From NCBI RefSeq assembly GCF_932526225.1, contig NC_064034.1, positions 7,612,001 through 7,676,000 of the forward strand: a stretch of 64,000 bases of DNA. Reading direction: 5' to 3'. Below the pieces are notes generated by a model. It searched no databases and was not told the DNA's origin. It saw only the letters and a list, made by a program, of their open reading frames with translations. The DNA comes from Nematostella vectensis (Eukaryota > Cnidaria > Anthozoa > Actiniaria > Edwardsiidae). A program made the position numbers and the translations under genes. Within the stretch, counting starts at the first letter, position 1, and each line of letters begins with the position of its first letter. Shown here piece by piece: positions 60,001 through 64,000 of the stretch.

Positions 60001-61987
60001 GAGGATATGTACATTTTTTTTAATCTGACTGGGACAATATAAGGGGAAAAATCCTAGCAGTGTTCAGCTATGGCATGACAAATACAAAAACTGCATAGTT
60101 CATTAAAGGTAGTTAAACATTCAATGAGTGATTATAAACAACTGACCCAAACTAGTGATACTTAACCCATTTGTTTCCTTTTTTTGTTTTTTGTTGTTTA
60201 TGACACCCTACATTTTAAGGACCATTTGAATTCTCTTACTGCAATTTCTGCAGTGGCAGCCTCGATACCAGAAGGAAGATAGACATTGTTGAAGCTTTCT
60301 AGGGTGTAGTCTGAACAGGACTCCAGTGTGTTTAACCCCCTGATGCTGCTCAGATAGCGCCCATAACACTGACACTGAGCAATCTTGTACTCCTGGAAAG
60401 TATGATTCTCAGTTTATAAGGTAACCAGACATAATCCTACTGCAACCAGCATTGGGTCACAATCTTAAATCAATGTGAACCACATAGAGAACAACTCTCA
60501 TACACAAAAATTACATGTTTTAAAAGAACGTTTCCTGTCCATGACAGTGTACTGCAAGCATGAAAATTTGGAAAATACTTGACAAGGTTTGCCATCACAA
60601 ATAATAATGCCAAATAACAACGAAAAATCTGTCATTGTTTGGACTGACTGTGAGTATACATGTATGCATAGATAATAAGGTATGAGTGATACCCATTCTC
60701 TGAAGACAAACAACAAAATTTTTTAAAATGTACATATGGTGTATACAGTTTGCATATGCATGATTGGCTTACCCTAATGCTGACTAGATAGTCTCCTGTA
60801 GCAATCATTTGTTGCACAAAGAAGTCATGCGGCAGGCGCTGCTCAAAATTGTTCCACAAGTTGAACAATGTATTGGATCTGTTTTCAAGAAATAATGCAT
60901 TTATTTTTAATTTTAATTCAAAGTTACTTTTTGTTTTATTATTTATATGGCTATCTTGTACAGTTATCAAGTCTGTGATTCGTGAAAACTGTTTTCTTTA
61001 ACTCCATGATCTGAAAAATTGTGAAAAATTGGTCTCTGATTTCTGAATGCTACTCCCTCTAAAAATAGCTCCAGCTACTCTGGATAAAGTGATTGAGTAG
61101 AATCTTCTGGCTTAGAGGCCAAGCGAATCCCAGATCTACTGTACAGTATCATGACTATATAGCATAATATGGCTTAATAGCATTCCATTATTGTGTTTTC
61201 CTACCCTCTGGCATATGCTTCCTCATCAGGTTTTCTCCATCGCGGCCCAAGCTCCGCCTTCCTGGTGACATACTTGAGAAACCTGGATAGTTCTTGCTGG
61301 AATGACATCTGCACTGGATTAAACCTGCCCTGGTCTGATGGATAGACAAGTTTATTTATTATCATTATAGTAGCCTGATAACCTGTATACAACATTAGTC
61401 AGTACAATAGTTTACAAAGTCTAGTCTTTACAATTGGGCAAGCGGTTATACCTAGTGGAGACTAAAAGGCAAATAAAGGAAATGCCCCCATATCGCTGCC
61501 CCCCCCCCCCCCCCCCCCACCCTTAGGGTGATTTCTAGCTCAAAATTAGAGAACCAAAAATAATATAATAGTAACTTGAAGTAAAAAAGTAAAAACCACA
61601 TCAATATATATGCACAGCTTTTACTTCTTGAACACAATACAATACATGTTAAGTATTTAAGCTTAAGTATATAAACATCAGCCAGATATGAAGGCTAACA
61701 ACCTTGCATTGGCAAAAAAAAAGAAGCATTAAGCCAATCATTCAGATATTTTTTTCGTATGAAAGGGAATTTTTACTTCGCTTCCAATAGAAGAAATTAT
61801 GCATTATCATTGTATCTTAGAGTCGGCAAACGGAGAGTGGCACCATCGTTGTTACGAGGAAGAATATTTTTCTTTTCGTAACGAGGGGCGAGATGTGAAG
61901 TTTACCTGTATTTTGAAAGACATTCCTTCCACTTTCCCCGCCGGTTAAGCTCCGAGCACTTTGAGTTTTTAAAGTTCTTTGGCTCAT
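20216..61987 (-). CDS. CFAP54: Cilia- and flagella-associated protein 54, complete, 58 coding exons
   Basis: The gene runs from ATG 61987 to TAA 20216. The 58 exons placed from GT/AG sites keep phase throughout and sum to 9,789 bases, giving 3,262 residues, close to the roughly 3,100 of vertebrate CFAP54. Strongest family marks are in exons 2-9: L-F-N-L-W near the start, W-A-C-M-C-M-E-S-S-V-P-L, then A-C-Q-C-Y-Y-D and E-A-L-S-E-P-N-R-R. In the family, CFAP54/FAP54 is a large helical protein of the C1d projection of the ciliary central pair, needed for normal beating. It acts inside motile axonemes. Exon coordinates are in the block entries below. An upstream TTG at 62026 extends the frame but is not taken as the start. 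Introns are mostly 0.2-1.4 kb and host many small transposons. No inactivating lesion was found. Confidence 0.93.
20455..20650 (-). repeat. Degenerate tandem copies of the CFAP54 exon 57 3' end
   Basis: The exon end, read on the plus strand as GATATCTGTATGACGGTCTG then GCGAAATCAGGG at 20618-20650, recurs at about 20558-20590 and, more decayed, at about 20463-20545. The copies lie on the intron side of the exon. Their donor positions have changed. Confidence 0.6.
20885..21155. mobile_element. MITE family 3, copy 1
   Basis: Starts AATTTCAATTAAGGTTGCAC and ends with the inverse TATTTGAAATAGGTGTATAAT. A second copy lies at 34265-34492, and they share GGGTAACGTATAAATG and CACCCATGA.GCACTGCGGG internally. 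Sits in CFAP54 intron 56. Confidence 0.8.
21770..23436 (-). other. CFAP54 intron 55, mostly a transposon
   Basis: No gene. An element of about 1.47 kb (21893-23358) fills nearly the whole intron. The remainder is a poly-A run and AT-rich flank. Confidence 0.6.
21893..23358. mobile_element. Non-autonomous DNA transposon, TA-flanked with CAGTACGATGACC termini
   Basis: The left end reads TACAGTACGATGACCAGT and then a GCCGTATCAC word. The right end is its inverse, ACTGGTCATCGTACTGTA. If the outer TA is the target duplication, the element begins CAGT, as in many Tc1/mariner-like elements. Subterminal words related to CCGTATCAC and GTTCCGTAGCAG repeat in both orientations at about 22083-22118 and 22917-22935. 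There is no transposase ORF. Confidence 0.72.
24919..25110. mobile_element. Foldback element (long palindrome)
   Basis: Two arms of about 85 bp, CCTACCTGTAGGCTTAAGAT onward and its inverse ending AGCCTACAGGTAGG, surround a loop of about 25 bp. As RNA or single-stranded DNA it would form a long hairpin. CTAG flanks both ends. Lies in CFAP54 intron 53. Confidence 0.85.
27446..27921. mobile_element. MITE with GGCTCGTTTCTCGA termini
   Basis: The left end has GGGGCTCGTTTCTCGAAACA, then CCCGAGAATTCTCGGGCCCG. The right end is the inverse (GGGCCCGAGAATTC then GAGTGTATCGAGAAACGGGC). Inner GGGCCCGAAA words repeat. About 475 bp in CFAP54 intron 50. Confidence 0.8.
27985..28155. repeat. MITE family 4 fragment joined to (CGT/CGC)n microsatellite
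   Basis: GTGACGGGCGCAGTCATTTCT and the following words match the middle of MITE family 4 (31465-31704). The sequence then passes into about 65 bases of CGT/CGC repeat. Two near-identical segments, ending AATCGTCCACGT, follow at about 28120-28185 and 28230-28295. Confidence 0.6.
28857..29205. repeat. 22-bp minisatellite with an E-box in each unit, about 16 copies
   Basis: Units of GTGATAGTGATGCGAGGGCC plus AC, with variants GTGAGGGGCAC and GTAAGGCGCAC. Most junctions form CACGTG. Located in CFAP54 intron 49, between exons 50 and 49. It generates repetitive His-Tyr-rich minus-strand ORFs that are not genes. Confidence 0.93.
30363..38721 (-). CDS. CFAP54: CFAP54 exons 36-46 (residues 1757-2345)
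   Basis: Exons: 38486-38721, 37217-37596, 36068-36265, 35560-35647, 34740-34919, 34120-34186, 33296-33496, 32398-32484, 32026-32148, 31377-31430 and 30363-30514. The exon 36/37 junction reads F-N-A-L-S-R then S-R-Y-A-E-T-L-M-P, placing the exon 37 acceptor at 37596. TPR-like helical pairs occur (L-A-A-Q-A-M-H-E-L-G-N-I-M-F in exon 39, R-I-L-T-D-L-G-M-F-A-D-A in exon 44). Exons 39 and 42 have donor-side tandem duplications. Confidence 0.86.
30544..30803. mobile_element. MITE with GGTGTTACACGGGATAACAT termini
   Basis: About 260 bp with 27-bp TIRs: left GGTGTTACACGGGATAACAT then GCAAC, right the exact inverse ending GTAACACCAAC. Inner TGTTACACGG words repeat. Lies in CFAP54 intron 45. Confidence 0.88.
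31465..31704. mobile_element. MITE family 4, copy 1
   Basis: Begins GGGGACTTGCGTTAAGAGAT and has GGGTGGCAAA near the end. Finishes with the inverse TTTGCCACCC ... TCTCTTAGCGCATGTCC. A second copy, at 33706-33980, carries the inner GACTGCGCCCGTC segment in the opposite orientation. CFAP54 intron 44. Confidence 0.8.
32905..33320 (-). repeat. Tandem copies of the CFAP54 exon 42 donor region
   Basis: Units of about 124-131 bp at about 32911, 33041 and 33172 carry AAGAAGGTGGCTGGGCC, which matches the last 20 or so bases of exon 42 (33296-33320), plus about 100 bp of the following intron (CATAGCGTGACATTG, TGTGCATAACATAC). Copies at 33041 and 33172 are closest to each other. Confidence 0.8.
33551..33704. 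mobile_element. Short MITE with AAGGTTGGTT termini
   Basis: About 150 bp, TTAAAGGTTGGTT to AACCAACCTTAA, with inner palindromic CGCAAGCGCAAG / CTTGCGCTTAC words. TTAA or TA could be the target duplication. It abuts MITE family 4 copy 2. CFAP54 intron 41. Confidence 0.7.
33706..33980. mobile_element. MITE family 4, copy 2
   Basis: GGGGGACTTGCGCTAAGAG at the left. At the right, TTTGCCACCC then TGTGATCTTTTAGCACAAGATCC. Shares its inner GACTGCGCCCGTC segment, inverted, with copy 1. Confidence 0.78.
34265..34492. mobile_element. MITE family 3, copy 2
   Basis: Starts ATACACCTATTCCAATTGAG then GTTGCACC. Ends with the inverse GTGCAACCTTATTTGAAATA then GGTGTATAAT. CFAP54 intron 40. Confidence 0.82.
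35349..35615 (-). repeat. 105-bp tandem copies of the CFAP54 exon 39 3' end
   Basis: Three units start at about 35350, 35455 and 35560 with (C)TGATGTTACCGCTGTGGAAC then ATGATG. The unit at 35560 is the real end of exon 39; the other two lie in the next intron. Each unit is about 55 bp of exon plus 50 bp of intron. The two closest to the exon keep the GTAC donor, and the farthest has ATAC instead. Confidence 0.9.
36451..36669 (+). CDS. Unrecognised ORF fragment within CFAP54 intron 37
   Basis: Seventy-two codons on the plus strand, opposite to the host gene. The text has protein-like composition: V-V-I-P-G-D-H-L-Q-S-S-V-N-I-E-K, then V-G-F-D-H-F-T-V-E-N-N-V-L-Y and E-L-L-W-S-G-F-L. It lacks the stops and low complexity of its surroundings. 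I do not recognise the family. A remnant of a mobile or virus-like element is the simplest guess. It may also be chance, as it has no visible splice partners. Confidence 0.28.
   Translation: MLLVPLSKDPRYKRRGPADQVVIPGDHLQSSVNIEKAEPKVGFDHFTVENNVLYTQGNNGELLWSGFLRQQR
38050..38098 (+). repeat. Short (CTAT)n tail, possible LINE or SINE 3' end
   Basis: TTTAATAAACAAATCTATCTATCTATCTAA resembles the AATAAA-(CTAT)n end of the truncated LINE at 8930. The T-rich block of about 250 bases upstream (37785-37920) shows no coding match. Confidence 0.35.
38722..39999 (-). other. CFAP54 intron 35, no gene seen
   Basis: About 1.3 kb, AT-rich. Ends with CACATCACGTCA-type short repeats at about 39940-39985. A short minus-strand ORF at 39413-39604 begins with a hydrophobic stretch but has no other support. 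Confidence 0.4.
40000..49025 (-). CDS. CFAP54: CFAP54 exons 23-35 (residues 1118-1756)
   Basis: Exons: 48870-49025, 48371-48493, 47900-48200, 47373-47471, 46889-46963, 45339-45465, 44129-44246, 43731-43868, 43109-43213, 42611-42696, 41706-41927, 41202-41313 and 40000-40254. Family marks include Q-C-Y-G-L-L-A-P (exon 23), R-R-T-R-F-L-G-F-F-V (exon 28) and W-A-M-L-Q-N-A-C-R-S-L-W (exon 35). Exon 25 contains a Lys/Pro-rich low-complexity linker. Exon 27's donor is the least certain: GTGATG at 46888 keeps phase, while an upstream GTACTA would also, and reading through reaches a TGA after 7 codons. Exons 23 and 34 have donor-side tandem duplications. Confidence 0.85.
40881..41270 (-). repeat. 129-bp tandem triplication including CFAP54 exon 34 donor
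   Basis: Three nearly identical units starting at 40881, 41010 and 41139 (ATTCACTGTGCAAACATTTA). Each contains about 69 bp of the 3' part of exon 34, a GTAAGTAC donor and about 60 bp of intron. Donors leave exon ends at 41202, 41073 and 40944. As 129 is 43 codons and no stop intervenes, any donor keeps the frame. Confidence 0.95.
41977..42300 (+). mobile_element. MITE family 2, copy 2 (uninterrupted)
   Basis: GACAGAGCTGAATAAC at the left and TTGCGTTTTTCAGCACTGTC at the right. It is the intact counterpart of 16031-17246 and shows the pre-insertion site (GAGGGAGTCATAAAG) of the nested transposon. CFAP54 intron 32. Confidence 0.82.
44655..45172. repeat. Degenerate 41-bp minisatellite, about 12 copies
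   Basis: Units like CAGGAGCGCGACGTATGAAT followed by CAGGCCTTAGGTTTGGCGCGA, strongly diverged between copies. CFAP54 intron 28. Confidence 0.85.
45466..46888 (-). other. CFAP54 intron 27, no gene seen
   Basis: About 1.4 kb of purine-rich plus-strand sequence. It includes a small hairpin at about 46514-46552 (CCTGTTGG / CCAACAGG). No ORF or transposon ends recognised. Confidence 0.45.
48608..48920 (-). repeat. Tandem copies of the CFAP54 exon 23 3' end
   Basis: CTGTATAACTGG and the following exon sequence start at 48648, 48718, 48796 and 48870, the last being the real exon end. Spacings are 70, 78 and 74 bp. Each unit carries about 50 bp of exon end and about 22 bp of intron with a GTTAGT donor. 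A partial fifth unit lies at about 48608-48646. Confidence 0.92.
49322..51517 (-). CDS. CFAP54: CFAP54 exons 18-22 (residues 868-1117), fibronectin III-like region
   Basis: Exons: 51338-51517, 50962-51054, 50379-50564, 49604-49746 and 49322-49469. Residues about 905-1005 look like a fibronectin III-type beta sandwich: P-A-P-L-L-L-Y-R-S-P-S-V-M-I-F at one end, and N-E-K-Y-V-F-A-V-A-A-Y-N followed by I-G-K-T-I-G-S-S-S-R-P-V at the other. It is spread over three exons. It is followed by a return to helical sequence (V-A-C-T-V-L-W-D-H-F-V). The FN3 assignment is by pattern only. Confidence 0.87.
51752..56158 (-). CDS. CFAP54: CFAP54 exons 10-17 (residues 457-867)
   Basis: Exons: 55907-56158, 55211-55287, 54383-54526, 53768-53959, 52994-53221, 52552-52684, 52246-52286 and 51752-51916. 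Helical segments include F-L-W-S-K-C-K-I-H-F-Q-R, then F-D-P-I-L-F-A-E-V-A-L-K-L-A and M-E-L-L-F-V-H-H-R-V-A-L-K-L. Exon 16 is only 41 bases of charged linker (A-A-K-K-Q-K). The 3' end of exon 14 is tandemly repeated in the next intron (52852-52991). Confidence 0.88.
52852..53030 (-). repeat. 80-bp tandem copies of the CFAP54 exon 14 3' end
   Basis: ACCTTTATCCATGCAATGTC at 52992 (donor plus exon end) recurs as ACCTTTAACCATGCAATATC at 52912. A partial unit precedes it at 52852-52911. Each unit has about 40 bp of exon and about 40 bp of intron and retains a GT at the donor position. Confidence 0.88.
53282..53437 (-). mobile_element. MITE family 1, copy 2 (inverted)
   Basis: Reverse complement of 5716-5885: CCCAGGATTGGCC at the left, then ATTTGAAGATTCCTTAATAA, TTTTGGCCGCCA and CGGGCCTG at the right. 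CFAP54 intron 13. Confidence 0.78.
56626..56650 (+). repeat. (ATC)n microsatellite
   Basis: About eight ATC units in CFAP54 intron 9. Confidence 0.85.
56777..61987 (-). CDS. CFAP54: CFAP54 exons 1-9 (residues 1-456), conserved N-terminal domain
   Basis: Exons: 61906-61987, 61205-61334, 60773-60878, 60240-60392, 59753-59821, 58933-59035, 58633-58691, 57917-58276 and 56777-57083. This block carries the best-conserved part of the family (the CFAP54 N-terminal domain). It is all-helical in character: N-T-L-F-N-L-W-N-N-F, then K-I-A-Q-C-Q-C-Y-G-R-Y, M-K-I-L-R-L-I-T-Q-A-A-L, and the 120-codon exon 8 with W-A-C-M-C-M-E-S-S-V-P-L. Exon 9 begins Q-P-W-P-R-T-P-T-E-R-L-L. Exon 6 is given the upstream acceptor after TTTCTTGCCTCTAG because it is preceded by a pyrimidine tract and keeps phase. 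Confidence 0.9.
57299..57884. mobile_element. hAT-like non-autonomous transposon (CAGGG...CCCTG)
   Basis: About 586 bp. The left end is CAGGGCTTCTGGAATTACGC and the right end its inverse GCGTAATTCCAGAAGCCCTG. Flanks AACAAGAC and GACAAGAC (counted one base in) look like an imperfect 8-bp target duplication, as for hAT elements. CGCGTAATTT words repeat throughout. CFAP54 intron 8. Confidence 0.83.
59076..59329. mobile_element. MITE with TTAAAGCCGCATTGTCACCA termini
   Basis: About 254 bp with TIRs of about 32 bp, TTAAAGCCGCATTGTCACCA then GTTTACTTCCGG, and an exact inverse ending TGGTGACAATGCGGCTTTAA. TTAA at both ends may be the target site. CFAP54 intron 5. Confidence 0.9.
61500..61520 (+). 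repeat. Poly-C run
   Basis: About 18 C in CFAP54 intron 1. Similar runs occur at 5841 and 50179. Confidence 0.9.
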
Positions 61988-63234
61988 TTTGTACTCGGTG
62001 AATTTTCTTTTATTATCGAGTGTCAATTTTGTTGTTATTCTTTGAGCTTCGTTTTGTTGATAGGCGCCATTTTGGAAAGCTCCCGCGTTTCTATGTAGCT
62101 AGGTGACCTCGCCTCCTCGCGACCTCGCTATCAAAAAGCCACCACAGGAAGCCCTTAGTGAGATTCCCCTTTCCATATTAGAGGATTAGAGACGTGTAAC
62201 ACGTCCGGACGGATTTCCCATCATTTTAGTTTCCCGTCTGAAGTGAATTAGAGAGGGAAATATCGTTTTGCTTACATCGTGGCGAATATTAGTGTGTACA
62301 AAGCTTATTCTCATGATTCCTTCTATAGAGAAGGAATATTTGAATATCTTTCAATAATAAATAACCCACCTTTTAACGGCCAAAGGCGCCACACCCTGTG
62401 CACCTCCCCCCCCCGGCTCTCCCGTAAGTACACGAACAAGGGGTAAATGCCTTAGCCCGTCAAATTACCCGTCTAGTATAAATTTACACGGATTTCCCAT
62501 CCGAAAGGGAAATTTGTGAAAACAAGTCGTTTCGTTTAGCAGGGTTACAGGCGGGTAACACATTTGGACAAGATGCTTGCTAAAAATACCGCATAGTCCC
62601 GTTTTAACTTCTTCAGAAGGTTCCCCTTCGCACACACAACTTGTCTTTGAAAGTTAATCCGTCTCTTGTGTTGAAACGGCTATTAAAGCGTTACAAAATT
62701 TGCTTAAACGCGGTGATAAAAAAAACTGCGCAAGCATGTGCCACATATTTTTTTTTTTAGAATTTACTAAGTACGGACAGGGGTACCTACATGTCTTTCT
62801 AGAGTGCGTATCCTAAAAAGGGCAAGGGGTATTCGCTATTTCAGGCCAAGAAACCCAAAGAAGCATTCCTTAGACGTAATCCCTTCTTAGCGAATTTTGG
62901 CGGGCATAGAGGTGCCCGCAGCGGGAATGTTCTATGGTCTTAACATTCCCAGGGGTATGTTTGTTTATTAAATAAGCTATTAGGTAAAGGATTTCCTCTA
63001 AGGAAATGAGTTCACAAGCGAATCGTATCATGTAGTAGAGGCTCCGATTAAATCCTCCACGTGTTTCCTCGTGACCTTACGAATTCCTTGACCTCCAGAC
63101 AGTATGCTGAAAACTATTTCCCGTTGCTATTAAAGCGCGTATTTTTAGTCCTCGGAATCAGTCAACGGAGGTATCGCGCGGCATGCAAAAGCAAGGAATC
63201 TTGGTGGCGCAGGAGCGGAGCATTGTTGCATAAG
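61988..63234. promoter_or_regulatory. Divergent intergenic region between CFAP54 and the right-edge gene
   Basis: 1.25 kb that must hold both promoters. No TATA box was assigned. A fragment of MITE family 1 lies at about 62345-62425, around a poly-C run. There is no ORF of note. Confidence 0.5.
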
Positions 63235-64000
63235 ATGGACGCTGAGATAAACGCGCTGAATAAGCTTCATGGTTCGGCCATCACAATGATTCCACTAAAC
63301 GAGGAAGAACAACAGAATAGCAAGAGGCGCCTTTGCAAGGTCTTTCTGGGGGGATTTCTACTAGCTGCATTTGCGGCTGGTGTTATTATGATAACTGTCT
63401 CTGTTTTGAACAACAAACCCTCTAACGACCTGAATTCTCATGGAAAAAACGCCGACCAGACGTCAGCTAATCATCAAAACTCGGCAAAAAGAGACGCGGT
63501 TCCCAATCTTTTAATTTTTCTACAGAAAGTGCAAACCGCCTACTTCGCCGCTTACCCATACAAGATAATAACGAAACCAGGTGTAACGAATGCCGAAATT
63601 CGCGCAGTTTTCAAGCCATATGATCCGCGGCCTTCCGCCCTAAAACACACCACGGATGTGGCGTCACGCTTAAAGAGAGAGCTGGACTCACATTTTACAC
63701 CACTGGTGGAGGGCATGCTGAGCAACCGCGAGTTAAAGGGACTCTACGAGGCGAGATTTTTTCTAAGACATTTTAACTCCAATCCTTACGAAACAGACTA
63801 TTACGCAGGGGACTTTATGCTTGGCCCAAATATATTTTCTTGGCAGCCTTCCGGGTCTCTTTTCATGTGGCTCCAATACACCGGAGACCACCTGAAGCCA
63901 AGAACTTTTGGCGAGGTTGTCGAGTTTTTAGGGACGTTGAGGAAGTATAAGGATACAGTGTTAGGGTTAAAGGAGAACATGAAGCTGGGGGTAAAAGCTG
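63235..64000 (+). CDS. Type II membrane protein, probable DUF885 family, runs off the window
   Basis: Open from ATG 63235 to the end of the window (255 codons, no stop). Residues 1-35 are a cytosolic tail with basic K-R-R just before a single membrane segment at about 36-58 (F-L-G-G-F-L-L-A-A-F-A-A-G). The rest should be outside the cell or in the lumen. The pattern E-V-V-E-F-L-G-T-L-R-K-Y then L-K-E-N-M-K-L-G-V-K-A resembles the helical segment of DUF885 proteins, which bacteria and several invertebrates share. The enzymatic role is unknown; a hydrolase has been suspected for the family. F-M-L-G-P-N-I-F-S-W-Q-P also fits animal members as I recall them. The gene diverges from CFAP54. The C-terminal half is missing, so the family call is moderate. 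Confidence 0.68.
   Translation, partial: MDAEINALNKLHGSAITMIPLNEEEQQNSKRRLCKVFLGGFLLAAFAAGVIMITVSVLNNKPSNDLNSHGKNADQTSANHQNSAKRDAVPNLLIFLQKVQTAYFAAYPYKIITKPGVTNAEIRAVFKPYDPRPSALKHTTDVASRLKRELDSHFTPLVEGMLSNRELKGLYEARFFLRHFNSNPYETDYYAGDFMLGPNIFSWQPSGSLFMWLQYTGDHLKPRTFGEVVEFLGTLRKYKDTVLGLKENMKLGVKA

Noticed and set aside
62024-62026. Upstream start of CFAP54, 13 codons earlier
   Set aside because: The codon is TTG. The first ATG in frame is at 61987.

Overview
The window reads as nuclear DNA of an early-branching invertebrate animal, most likely an anthozoan cnidarian such as a sea anemone. This is inferred from one very large, intron-rich cilia gene, small secreted Cys-rich genes, an intact CR1/L2-type LINE, and many short non-autonomous DNA transposons with sharp terminal inverted repeats (TIRs). 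There are no bacterial features. No database was searched. Gene names rest on motifs and remembered family patterns. Splice sites come from reading GT/AG signals and checking that the phases agree.

Bases 1-5060 are mobile-element territory: two ORFs resembling the capsid module of a Polinton-like animal element, a truncated histone H2A copy, and an uninterrupted 1,057-codon LINE ORF that begins 12 bases after the H2A fragment. Bases 6290-12630 hold a two-exon Ly6/uPAR (three-finger) GPI-anchored protein gene. Its signal-peptide exon and upstream region have been duplicated. One copy was then split by a 5'-truncated LINE whose (CTAT)n tail has grown to 1.3 kb. Bases 15437-20090 hold a four-exon gene for a small secreted protein with 12 cysteines and a 36-bp minisatellite in its last intron.

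Bases 20216-61987 on the minus strand are one complete gene, which I assign to CFAP54, a ciliary central-apparatus protein. I could place 58 coding exons whose phases all agree and whose total is 9,789 bases including the stop, or 3,262 residues. Its introns carry many miniature elements and minisatellites. At six exons (14, 23, 34, 39, 42 and 57) the exon's 3' end, with or next to its splice donor, is tandemly copied into the following intron. At exon 34 the copies stay in frame and offer three equivalent donors. CFAP54 converges on the Cys-rich gene, with poly(A) signals about 30 bases apart. At the right edge a type II membrane protein of probable DUF885 type starts at 63235, diverges from CFAP54, and runs off the window.

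The small proteins, the LINE and CFAP54 are not functionally linked as far as the sequence shows. The main interest is structural: nested insertions that can be dated against intact copies within the window, and the recurring duplications at exon ends.
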